A program made the position numbers and the translations under genes. 18,167 nucleotides of DNA, from positions 1-18,167 of the forward strand of contig JABVXU010000846.1 in NCBI GenBank assembly GCA_013365365.1, in the 5' to 3' direction. This document shows positions 8,001 through 17,200 of the stretch, in pieces (the stretch's first letter is position 1; the number at the start of each line of letters is the position of its first letter). The DNA is from Cruorifilaria tuberocauda. Taxonomy: Eukaryota; Nematoda; Chromadorea; Rhabditida; Onchocercidae. Under the pieces are notes generated by a model, which saw nothing but the letters and a program-made list of their open reading frames with translations, was not told the origin of the DNA and made no database searches.

Positions 8001-9142
8001 GGCATAAAAAAATTTTTTCGTCTAAAGTTTTTACAAAAATCATTACGATATCGAATACGTTAATGAACAATGTTTCTTTTCAGCAGAGACAACGAAAGAA
8101 TATGCTAATGTAGCAATCGGCAAAATTATTCCAAATTCTGGTCCTCAAACAGCTCCAGCTAATGTTTGTTTTATTTTTCCTCATTTCTTTGATTTCGTTC
8201 TAATTTAAGGCATTACTGTCCGCTTGTTTAATTCATTGGAATTTCTTTATAATCAAGTCAAGTTTTTGCTTCAAATGAAATTTTTTAAAAAGTAATTATC
8301 AATTTGTTATAAATTATATTGATTCAGAGTACTAACATCGTATAGTAATATAAATTATAAAATACTGTGCTAATTCAAAATATCAAAAATAAAATTAATT
8401 TGAAAATTTGAGCTAATATAGTACTTTTTGAGTCAATAATACGATGTTTACTTAATTACCAAAGAGTTATGAACAAATTAGGAAGACATGAATATTACAT
8501 TATTTAGGGCAACTTGTATCATTTAATTCATTTATTTTATTAGATTTTATCATCATTCATTGATTTGTAACCATTTATTTACTTATTGGTTTTACATTCA
8601 GTTAGCTTCTTAATAATAATGTATAATTTGAATTAAATTTCCACTAGAATTTTCAATAAATTATAATACCATTTGATTAGAAGAAAAGTATATTATTGAT
8701 CGATTTTTCTAGTTCATCAATCATATTTTCAAATTTTTTATTCGCTAATATCATTTATCTCAAATGAACCAAAACAACATTGATAACAAAATGCAATAAA
8801 GTGCCATCACACATCATTTAATATATGCCTCATTTCAAGATCTTTTTTTGCTGAACTTAAAAATTTTCAGCCAAATTCGGGAACTGAACAAGCGAATTCA
8901 ATGGGAACCGGTAAGCAGTGAGTAGAAATATGAATTATCAAAGGTACTGATTATTTAATCATTTAATAATAAGTGATATGATGCTGCTGAAAAACCAAAA
9001 TAACTTCATTATGGGTTATATTTAAACCAATTAAATTAATTCATTATGCTGTATCATTGTTTCACCGAATAAGTGTAAAATTGTATTCTTTATTTCAGGC
9101 GGTGGACCAGGTGGGAAACCACGTGATACAGCCGATAACTGA
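4880..9142 (+). CDS. small 11-mer-repeat protein of unknown function (80 aa, six exons)
   Basis: I do not recognise this family. Exons are 4880-4903, 7192-7246, 8084-8163, 8871-8910 and 9099-9142, plus a possible alternative terminal exon at 7409-7524. All junction phases agree, giving 80 residues starting MAGSADAAKNALESLF and ending KPRDTADN. Residues about 9-45 are predicted helical and amphipathic. KTKEVVQTAAE is followed exactly 11 residues later by TTKEYANVAIG, the periodicity seen in synucleins and group 3 LEA proteins. The tail from about residue 46 is Pro/Asn/Ser/Gly-rich, with PNSG twice and a GGGPGGK run, so it is probably disordered. There is no signal peptide or membrane span. The helix could bind lipid or act as a hydration/stress protein; this is inference only. 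The five-exon coding path is well supported by splice sites, while promoter and expression are unknown. Confidence 0.75.
5036..5090 (+). repeat. (TAA)n/(ATA)n trinucleotide tract
   Basis: Interrupted run of AAT/ATA/GAT triplets within intron 1 of the 11-mer-repeat gene. Confidence 0.9.
6256..6282. repeat. perfect 10-bp inverted repeat, 7-nt loop
   Basis: TGAGCCAAAT at 6256-6265 pairs perfectly with ATTTGGCTCA at 6273-6282 around the loop ATGAAAC. It is intronic and its function is unknown. Confidence 0.85.
7192..7246 (+). CDS. 11-mer-repeat protein exon 2
   Basis: Acceptor TTAATTTGCAG ends at 7191; donor G|GTTAGT with GT at 7247, phase 1. It encodes KNALESLFNKTKEVVQTA, the first part of the amphipathic helix and the first 11-mer. 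Confidence 0.8.
7409..7524 (+). CDS. possible alternative terminal exon of the 11-mer-repeat gene
   Basis: A good acceptor (ACTCTTTTCAG, ending 7408) joins exon 2 in frame. It then stays open for 38 codons (ALIAAGYCDLQYPTVINAEN and on) to TAA 7522-7524. An AATAAA follows at 7592-7597, so this could be a terminal exon giving a shorter, different C-terminus. A donor G|GTAATA at 7486 also exists, but splicing from it to 8084 shifts the frame and stops after ten codons. It holds an 8-bp perfect inverted repeat, GGATACTG/CAGTATCC. It may equally be a chance acceptor. Confidence 0.35.
7592..7597 (+). terminator. possible poly(A) signal for the alternative terminal exon
   Basis: AATAAA 67 bases after the alternative stop at 7522-7524. 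Such hexamers are frequent by chance in DNA this AT-rich. Confidence 0.25.
7700..7880 (+). repeat. degenerate tandem repeat, 52-bp period
   Basis: TAATATGCAA at 7755-7764 recurs at 7807-7816 and, as TAATGTACAA, at 7859-7868, exactly 52 bases apart each time. A second anchor, ATGTTT, recurs at 7791 and 7843 with the same spacing. A more diverged copy seems to precede these near 7705-7750. It lies in the intron between exons 2 and 3. Confidence 0.7.
8084..8163 (+). CDS. 11-mer-repeat protein exon 3
   Basis: Acceptor GTTTCTTTTCAG ends at 8083; donor AAT|GTTTGT at 8164. It encodes the second 11-mer (ETTKEYANVAIG) and the start of the Pro-rich tail (PNSGPQTAPAN). A tandem acceptor, CAGCAG at 8081-8086, could remove one Ala. 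Confidence 0.8.
8871..8910 (+). CDS. 11-mer-repeat protein exon 4
   Basis: Acceptor AAATTTTCAG ends at 8870; donor CCG|GTAAGC at 8911. It encodes PNSGTEQANSMGT, beginning with the same PNSG seen near the end of the previous exon. Confidence 0.8.
9099..9142 (+). CDS. 11-mer-repeat protein last exon
   Basis: Acceptor CTTTATTTCAG ends at 9098. It completes a Gly codon and encodes GGPGGKPRDTADN, then TGA 9140-9142. Confidence 0.8.
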
Positions 9143-9252
9143 TGACTGATTTCAATCAAGAAGTTCAATCCTTTTATATGTATTCATTTCGATTTAGCTT
9201 TCATTTCCACACCGTCACCCTATCTACAAAATAACAAAAAAACAAAAAAAGA

Positions 9253-9258
9253 AATAAA
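9253..9258 (+). terminator. proximal poly(A) signal candidate
   Basis: AATAAA about 110 bases after the stop of the 11-mer-repeat gene, inside an A-rich run. Confidence 0.4.
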
Positions 9259-9876
9259 CGAAGGAAAGAAAAGGAAAAAAAGCACTTGAAAACTGATTTT
9301 CGAAATTTGCAACTTTTCCACGATTCACAAATATACGGCAAACAGTTTGTTTTTTGTCTTTAAATCAGCATAATTTTCTCGTTTTGCTTTTTTGTAAGAA
9401 AAATTCAGAAAACTTTTGGTGAAACTTATACCTCCTCGTTTTATTTTCTCACCTGTCCAACTAACTGACAATTCGCTTTTTTCATTCTGGAAATGAAGCA
9501 TTCTTTTACGGATATTATATTACGCAAATCATTATAAATCAGTTTATTTGTTTAGTTATTCTGATTAGATGTAAAAGCTGAAATCGTAAATATTTCATAA
9601 ATTGAGAAACAAATTTTTATTGCTTAAAAGAAGGCAGTTTCTCATCTTTTTGCATTTATTCACAATTCCAGTCGTCTTAGAAATGAAATTGAAATGTTTG
9701 AATCATAGAGTGAATTCCACTTAAATTAATTTCTTCCTTTTCCTGTAATAGCTACTTTTCATATTTCAAACAACTATACTTTTATAAACTAAGAAAAAAA
9801 GCTATCCAATTTCTGTCGTTTCATTTGTAATTAATTAATTTTTATTCATTAGTCTGTACACCGTTACTATTCTGTC

Positions 9877-9882
9877 AATAAA
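9877..9882 (+). terminator. distal poly(A) signal candidate
   Basis: AATAAA followed within 15-30 bases by a T/GT-rich element (TTTTCTGCTTTCGTTGTT), the classical arrangement of a cleavage site. Use of this site would give a 3' UTR of about 750 bases. Confidence 0.4.
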
Positions 9883-10261
9883 GTACTTTTCTGCTTTCGT
9901 TGTTAACACTCCAATTATTTTTACGAGCAGCAATTCAGCAGATAAAGTTGAAGAAAGAAATCCGGAAATGATGCTAAATTTGGCTTAATTTTTAACTTTT
10001 ATTACTTATGAACAAATTTATTTCTCTTTATTTACGTAAATTTTTGATGAAAATTCCAGTAAATTATTTCAAGTTATATGAAATTTAATTCAATATTTGT
10101 TCGGTTTGCCTCATTTTTCAAGCTGCATAAAGCTGTTTTGTAATCAAATAACTACTCTAAAATGATTGAAATATATATTTCATAGAATTATTAAAATTGT
10201 AAAACAGAGTCGATATTATATATATCGGTGATATTAAACGTTTCTAATCATCGATTATTTT

Positions 10262-10307
10262 GAGTATATGCTATATCTGACGTTACTGACGCCGTCATCG
10301 TATACTC
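10262..10307. repeat. two-part inverted repeat around TGACG motifs
   Basis: GAGTATA at 10262-10268 pairs with TATACTC at 10301-10307. Inside, TGACG at 10279-10283 pairs with CGTCA near 10292-10297, and another TGACG lies between. TGACG is a CREB/ATF half-site, but binding is not shown. Confidence 0.45.
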
Positions 10308-10764
10308 TAATATAATATAACAACCCTGAAAATATTGCATTCCTAGAAATCAATACAATGCGTTTCAACATTTGATTACGGCGCTACGCATCTCCTACAC
10401 ATCACACGACAAATTTTTTACACGTTTCACACTTATCATTTATTTACCTCTGTATCAATTCAGCCATACCTGAAATGAATCAAAAAAGTATTTTAATATT
10501 TGTCAAATGTGCAACAATTATTTTTGTTATTATTGTTATATGTCACAAAAATATAACGGTACGAGTAAAGTGTAAATAATAATTACTTTGTTACCTACCC
10601 GTTATTACAACAGGTAATTATTGCTCAATGTATTAACCTTATCCTTGCACAAACAATCGATAATAATTGTTATTGGAAGAGGAAATACTTGTCATACGTC
10701 TCATCGTCCGTGTCACTGTCATTACTTGTAACACATACATGAACACACACGTACATATAGCATA

Positions 10765-10812
10765 CACGTACACAATTATTGTTAGTTGTTATTTACAACT
10801 AACAAATACGTG
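10765..10812. repeat. stem-loop, 11-bp perfect stem plus 6-bp outer stem
   Basis: TTGTTAGTTGT at 10779-10789 pairs perfectly with ACAACTAACAA at 10795-10805 around a 5-nt loop. CACGTA at 10765-10770 pairs with TACGTG at 10807-10812 across an asymmetric internal loop. Confidence 0.6.
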
Positions 10813-11723
10813 CGAACATCACATACAAAGAGTGTCATTAGCATTCAACGACACACAGACAGATACATTTACATACATATATGCATGCATACACTGATTA
10901 TCACCGTTGAATGGAACCGGATGATAACTACCGGATTAGGAAAAGAACCGAGTGATTCATTACTACATATTTTTAGTATCTTCCCTTATGATAATACTGA
11001 GAAAAATTAGCTTAATAATTTTATACGCATGAAGTGAGTCAGAGAGGTGAGTGAATTTAATGCATCTGACTGTACATATCATTTTGAGGATGGAATGTAC
11101 AAGGCTTTTACACAGTTCTGTAGCTATTATAATAAATGTCTGAGCTAACTGGATGTCAACTATTTCATAATCAAAGCATGACAATCACTAAGTATTCTGG
11201 CAAAAAATGATTTACTCACACAGTGTCAATTAAATATTCACGGTTTCATCTTTGGTTTTATTTGCTATAGAAGTTTCTAGTTTCAATTTATCCTGTAATC
11301 CTGAAATATTGATTTAGTCACGGAACACCGCTCCGATCAAAAATCTTTAAATAAATCAATCACTAACTATCACACCACACAATTAAATTGTTACTCTAAT
11401 AATTTCGACGCTTAGCAATCAGTCGTTTCGTTCGCTATCACTCGGCTATCTCAACCGTATTACTTGATACTGTTTCTACTTTACTATATTGTATTCCCCA
11501 AACAATTCCCTGTCAATCGATAGACTACCATGATAATCCCAACAGATCAGAAAACAAACCTCTTCAAAACCAACTTAACCTTCACAAAAGTATCCCACTA
11601 TGCCAACATAAGCTTGCCCCAAATTAAAACAAAAGAAATCCACAAATGCAGCTACGCTTATCTCATCCACATTGTTTGCTATCAGATATGAAAATTACGC
11701 AGTTGTTAAAGTAAACATCACGG

Positions 11724-11733
<10 letters not shown>

Positions 11734-11765
<32 letters not shown>

Positions 11766-11808
11766 ATACACACATACACTCACATACACGCACACACATA
11801 ACACACAG
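11734..11808 (+). repeat. (AC)n microsatellite
   Basis: Pure AC run at 11734-11760, then a degenerate ACACAT/ACAC tract to about 11808. Confidence 0.95.
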
Positions 11809-11950
11809 ATACGCTTACACATATGTATACACATGCATACCATTCAAATTAACATTCCGCTTCATGGTACAATTGAAAATCCATTTGTCGCTCTTTTCTT
11901 CTCATCTGCCATCCAGAAATTTTCTCTTTGAACGGGAGAGAATAGAGGGA

Positions 11951-11976
11951 GAAGGAGAGAGAGAGAGAGAGAGAGG
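11951..11976 (+). repeat. (GA)n microsatellite
   Basis: Pure GA run at about 11955-11975, followed by a purine-only stretch to about 12000. Confidence 0.95.
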
Positions 11977-12201
11977 GAAAGAAGGGAAAAAAGAAAAGAA
12001 CATAAATATATACGTAATCCTGAAAAATGTTCTCTTTGAAAGCAAGGAAGAGTATATATGAATATGTATGTATGAAAGCAAAGTCTCGATGATGTGGAAA
12101 AAGAGTCCGATGATGATGATTGATCTCGAGAGTGGTGATAATGTCGGGCTGCGCTTTTCCAATGGATGTGTATATGTGAAGCAATGATAGCAAATATCAC
12201 T

Positions 12202-12270
12202 GATCACCATCACCATCATTATCATCATCATCATCATCACTATCATCATCGTCATCATCATCATAATCAT

Positions 12271-12273
<3 letters not shown>
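12202..12273 (+). repeat. (ATC)n trinucleotide tract
   Basis: About 24 ATC/CAT units with a few substitutions. In one frame it reads as poly-His, but nothing around it supports translation. Confidence 0.95.

Positions 12274-12309
<36 letters not shown>
12274..12309 (+). repeat. (AGC)12 trinucleotide repeat
   Basis: Twelve perfect AGC (CAG-class) units directly abutting the ATC tract, followed by an AAC/AGC-rich tail to about 12330. Confidence 0.97.
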
Positions 12310-12311
<2 letters not shown>

Positions 12312-12370
12312 AGGCAACAGCAAGAGCAGCAACGTCATCAATAAATAGGCACCGCCAAAATAGCTCTGAT

Positions 12371-12399
12371 CGCGCGGCTGTTTTCAAATAAGCCGCGCG
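12371..12399. repeat. GC-rich perfect 9-bp inverted repeat
   Basis: CGCGCGGCT at 12371-12379 pairs perfectly with AGCCGCGCG at 12391-12399 around an 11-nt AT-rich loop. It is strikingly GC-rich for this sequence and is the most stable short hairpin seen in the window. Confidence 0.85.
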
Positions 12400-12818
12400 T
12401 TGTTTCGTTCCACTCATTCTTGCTTGCTTTCTCTTTCTGTCATCATTATTACTATTATTGTCATCGCTACTATAATCACTATCATCATTACCATTAACGA
12501 ATATTATTATCATCATTATCAACTAGCAGTAGCAACTAGCAGCACAACCACTACTACTACCACCGCACCATCACCACCACCACCGCCACCACCGCCACCA
12601 CCGCCACCACCACCACCACTATCCAGAACCATCGCTAGCAGCAAGCAGTGTGTGGTAGCAGCTGGAGCGATAGCCTTCATCAAGAAGCTTCCACTCGCTA
12701 AACTATACCCTATCCCATCTGATCTATCCCTGCTCTAAGTACTACCACTACTACTCTCACTACTACTACCAGTACTATTATCATTACGGTATTACTTATC
12801 ACAACTGCTATTCAAACA
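12400..12818 (+). other. possible 5' UTR exon of the pogo-like gene
   Basis: CT/CA/CCA-rich, unlike the AT-rich flanks. It ends at a strong donor, CA|GTAAGT (GT at 12819), with a second strong donor, AAG|GTAAGC (GT at 12842), nearby. The next downstream acceptor in front of a start codon is at 14134. No ATG-initiated ORF with non-repetitive coding content was found. Exon status is inferred from the donors alone. Confidence 0.25.
12560..12618 (+). repeat. (CCA/CCG)n trinucleotide tract
   Basis: Runs of CCA and CCG with a (CCACCACCG) higher-order pattern. The poly-Pro frame is not supported as coding. Confidence 0.95.
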
Positions 12819-12841
12819 GTAAGTATTGTCATTTCGAAAAG

Positions 12842-14134
12842 GTAAGCCTATATATGTTTGTATAATTGAAATTTCGAATCTGTCTATTATATCCAAAGAA
12901 AATTCCACTGATTAGTAAGAAAAAGTGAAGAAATGGGGAATGGAAGGGGAAAAAGATAAATAAAGGAGGAATTAGAGAAGTTTATCGAATAACTTTTCTG
13001 ATGATTACATTTTAATATAATGATTATTTATCATAATTAGATATAATTAACAAAATTTACCGCTCATTTGTTTTTCTTAATTTCCCACTTTTTTTGACAA
13101 ACAATTATTAGATGAAATGAACGGAACAGAAAAAGTTTGTGTAAATTTGTTGATAGGAAAAAATGAGAAAGAAATATTATTCGAGTAAAAAAGCAAGTAA
13201 TATTTTTGTTATTATTATCATTACCACTTAACCATTTTACTATTTGCTAAGAAATAACAATAGCAACAACAGCGATATATTATAATTATCAATCTCTATG
13301 TATGATCTGATCAATATCCGATATGGTTGATGATATTGCGACGGGAAATTTGAATCCAATAACATCGAGAAAAAGAAAGGTAAGTAAGTAAGTGCAAAAG
13401 AAAGTATAGAACGGTGAGGAATTTGGAAAAATTTTTGATAAAAATTGAAATTTTTAATTTAGAAAAAAAACAACTGCGATATTTGTCATGCCCTTCATTT
13501 TTTCTTGATAGACTAAATTGCAATCCATATAATTTAAATTTTGAGGAAAAAGCAAAATAAAGAAGTAAGAAAGAATCAATTAAGTAAAACTTTCTCTAAT
13601 GTACCATTTTGTTATTCATATGAGTAATCAGCATAATTGTAATTACTATAATAATCATTTTATAAGGAAAGACATTAATCTAATCTTCAGGCAGTGATTT
13701 TTCAAAAGTTCGAAGTCAGCTAGTTAATATTGTAATTGATATTGGTTATTGTATGACAGTGAAAAGAAGAAAAACCAACTGGTACTGGTATAGTTGGGTT
13801 TTCTTCTTTTCATTGTCATACAAATTTTATATTTTCTATTTTAGCAGCAGTAGAAATGATATATATTTTAAGACACTATTAGTATGAATGATATGATATG
13901 AATATTACTAACTCATAACGTTGATAACAAATATTTTGTGATAATAACATTTCACCTTTTATCAGTTTTTTTGTGAATGCACGTAATCATAAATTACAAT
14001 TATACACGTATAAAAAAGGAATAATTGTGTTAATTATTTCGCATATCAAAATTGATTATTCAAGAAGAAAAAACGTTAAAAATAATATTTGAACAGGAAA
14101 AAAAATATTTTTTCTTAAAAAAAACTAAGTTTAG
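12842..14134 (+). other. noncoding region upstream of pogo-like start, possible 5' UTR intron
   Basis: Begins with GTAAGC and ends with the acceptor AAGTTTAG at 14127-14134. No exon was recognised. It contains the 13749-13823 hairpin. Confidence 0.35.
13749..13823 (+). ncRNA. candidate miRNA-precursor-like hairpin
   Basis: The 5' arm at 13749-13780 pairs with the 3' arm at 13792-13823 around an 11-nt loop (GGTACTGGTAT). Of 32 positions, 30 are Watson-Crick pairs, one is G:U and one is an A:G mismatch. The total of about 75 nt fits a pre-miRNA. The arms are A/G-rich and T/C-rich, so a short palindromic mobile-element remnant is an alternative; no flanking target-site duplication was obvious. 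The strand cannot be decided from sequence, and + follows the surrounding gene. Confidence 0.4.
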
Positions 14135-14143
14135 CCTACGCCA
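14135..14143 (+). other. 5' leader of pogo-like gene after a splice or trans-splice acceptor
   Basis: The acceptor AAGTTTAG ends at 14134, nine bases before the start codon. Such short leaders after an acceptor are typical of trans-spliced nematode mRNAs, but a cis-spliced 5' UTR exon is equally possible. Confidence 0.4.
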
Positions 14144-14281
14144 ATGAAAAGTGATGGAAGCAGTAATAGCAATATAATAGCTGCTAACAATTGTGGTGCA
14201 GAATCGATGGTAGCACAAAAAGGTCGAAAATTAAAGCAATATGTTTTGGAAGAGAAACTTGATATTATCGACTATGCTAAA
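14144..14281 (+). CDS. pogo-like exon 1
   Basis: 46 codons from ATG. The donor AAA|GTCATT at 14282 is weak, but it is the position that restores the conserved YAK-IIGNRAA reading. Without splicing the frame ends at TAA 14333-14335, giving a 63-residue product. Confidence 0.7.
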
Positions 14282-17200
14282 GTCATTCACTTTTATCATT
14301 TATTTTCCTTTCCGTCTTTTCTTTTGAAAGAATAAATTTTTACATTTTGAACTGCATAATTAAATGAAGAGAAATATATGAGAATAGCAATGATAATAAC
14401 GATGATAATTAATAATTAATGATAATAATAAATGATAATGAAGATTTAATTAAAAATGATGATAACGGGAAAGTGTAGAATTTTTTGAGGAAAAAAAGTT
14501 AACAAATTTGAAAAAAAACAATTTTAATTGGTAAAATTCTTATTCCATGAAATGATTTTTCAAAAAATTTTTATTTATTTAAAATATTTTAATAAATTTT
14601 CGAATCTTTTTGTTTGAGAAATTATTGAAAATAAAAATTGATCAATATAATTGAAATTCTGAAAGCGTTTAATAGCGCAGTTTAATGGAATATTTTATAG
14701 CATTTTATTTCTATCGAAGGTTTCATGTAAAAGAATCCTAAAGCTTTGAATTAATTTTATAGATGATTCGTTCGTTTAACAGATGAAACCAAGGCAGAAA
14801 AAAATTTTTCAAACATTTTGTTTTTTAAATAGGAGTTTTCTTTTTCAGTGCATTTAGATCATCCTAAAGTTAAGGAATGAGAATTATTTTACAGATAATT
14901 GGAAATCGAGCAGCTGGACGAGAATTTAATGTTGCAGAAAGTTCAATACGTGAATGGAGGAAGAATGAGCAAAGACTTAGGTATTATTAAACTTTTTCCC
15001 TTCCTTGATGATTTTTGAATAGTTAGCATTTGGGTGTAATTGGATGAGTGTAAACATTCTTGAATTTAAAAATAAAAAAGTTCATTTTAACAGGTCAATG
15101 TTTGAGACCACACCAGAAAGGTCACGATTGGATGGTGGCGGACGAAGGCCAGTTTCCGAAGATCTTGAAAAGGGTTTGGTTAGTTATCAAAAAAAAATAC
15201 GATGTTAATATTGAAATTACATATATTATTTGAGTTATGACCGTATGTATTTGCAATAGTAGTAATTGATTAATAAATTAGAATTTCCGGTGCATAAAAA
15301 ATTGTCAATTAATAAATTAAAATCAGTATTAATAACTATATTGTACAGTAGTATGAAATTATCATCATTAACACTAGCATAAACTGTTAGTGTCATAGAT
15401 GATAGCGTATTAAATTTTTTAATTAATTAATTAATATTTATAATGTGAAGTTTTTAATTAATATCGAATAACATTCAGTGATGATGGTTTGCTTTGTTTG
15501 AAATTAACTTATCATAAAACATAATGAGCTAATTTAAAGCTTTAAAAATGATTTATTATAATCATTACTGCGCTTAAATTTGATGCAATCGTTAAAATTG
15601 CGAAACTTCTAAAAATATTCTGCATTTATTTTATATGAGTATGGTCAGTGATAAAAAAGCGATGTTAAAAATGATGAATGATGATAATAATTGATGATAA
15701 TGATCAGTAGGATTGAGTAAGATCACCATCGCTAAACTCTTTGGCTAAATTTGCATTTCATTCATAAAAAAGTATTAAATCAAGTTTAACACAAATATTT
15801 GCTAGTCTTAACTTTATAATATTCGACTACTACATCGATTTTTGGTTTCCTAATGAATATTATCAAATTTTACTTTATATTCTACTAATAAGATCTAATT
15901 AATTTATTAGATAATGTTAATTCATTATGAATAAAAAAATCTCGATTTTAATCATTATTCAGTTGTTCTTAATAGATGATTTTAGTATACTTTCATAGAA
16001 TCTCATAATTATTGCTTCCATTCATTTTTTCATTCCTTTTCCTTTCTCTCTTTTTCTCCCTCTCTCCTTTGTAAATACCAGTTAAAGAAATTTTTCTTTC
16101 CAACGATTTCTCTTTTGCCATTCAGTCATGAATGTCTCAAAAGAAAGCTGATAATTGTTTTGTTTTGTTTGCGTGTAACTTTCGAAAATTTACGTCTTAT
16201 TATTCGTATGAAAAATGATTATTCTCTGTTTACATATTCCACAAACGTTTTTCTCTCTAACACAAAGTGAAAGATACAAAAGTGAAGTGATAAAACTTAA
16301 CAGATATAAGTGATAAAAGAAACAAGCAACTAGGAATGAAAGTAAAAAAGCATGAAATTCCAAGATTTATTTATTGTCTTCTCATTCAAATGGTTTTTCG
16401 ATCGAAATGATTAGAAATATTTTCTTATAATTGGAAATAACTGTTAAATTCATTCAAATTTAACTGTAATGATTAATTAATTAATTAATTAATTTAGCAA
16501 CTTGTTATTAGTGATAGATGAAATTGCGTACTTATTTTCAAAAATTTATTAAAAATATGATATTGTATATAGTAACGATAAATGAACGATTTTAACGCTT
16601 TAAAAGTATTTCTTCATTTAAAAAATGATTTAATGAAATTTCTGATTTTATTAATCATTTGATAAGCATACCAGAGACGACAAACAAGATTTGATGTTCG
16701 AATCAAATTAAACTTTTATTATATTATATTACTACAGAAATAAAACTGAATGAAAGCTTAAGTTGAAATTGCTTACATCTTATTTTTAGATTGTTTGTAT
16801 CTTATTGTAATATTATTACATTTCACTGGAAATCCTTGCACAGAAAATTATTCTTTAATTGTATTATATAATAAAAGATAAGAAAAGTACTGTATGATGA
16901 AAACTGCTTTATGTTATAAACGTCAAATTACGTGTAAAATAATTATAAGGATTAATTTGATCAAAATTTTCACTTGTATATTTCTTCTTTAAAATCTGTT
17001 AATTTTATTTTTTTTTGGTAGCAAATTTTTCAAATTATGAAAATGGTTGGAAAATAATGAAATAATATTTGATTATGTATGAATAATAAAAGAAGCCATG
17101 GATGGAAAATTCTGGAACGAATTGATAATCGCATTACATTTCATTGCTAAGCATTTGGCAGATATGCAAATATTAATATAATACCGTATTGGAGATGGGT

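Larger units (their letters stand above)
9900..11730. other. intergenic region, no gene recognised
   Basis: No splice-bounded coding sequence was found on either strand; the open frames of about 75 codons at 10667-11184 lie in low-complexity CA/TA-rich DNA. The region holds two stem-loop-like inverted repeats, listed separately. Confidence 0.5.

Noticed and set aside
10667..11184. Overlapping 73-76-codon frames on both strands
   Set aside because: They lie in CA/TA-rich low-complexity DNA, lack domains and contradict each other in strand.
11672..12061. 129-codon frame over the CA and GA tracts
   Set aside because: His/Thr and Arg/Glu runs simply translate the dinucleotide repeats.
12166..12348. 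60-codon frame reading poly-His then poly-Ser
   Set aside because: It is wholly a translation of the ATC and AGC microsatellites, with no unique coding sequence or domain.
11902..12522. 206-codon minus-strand frame with poly-Ala and Met/Ile-rich runs
   Set aside because: Its length comes only from trinucleotide repeats, which lack stops in several frames; the non-repeat flanks show no coding character.
12400..12738. 112-codon frame with Thr and Pro runs
   Set aside because: It begins at TTG, not ATG, and is dominated by CCA/CTA repeats. It may overlap a UTR exon, but I see no evidence that it is translated.
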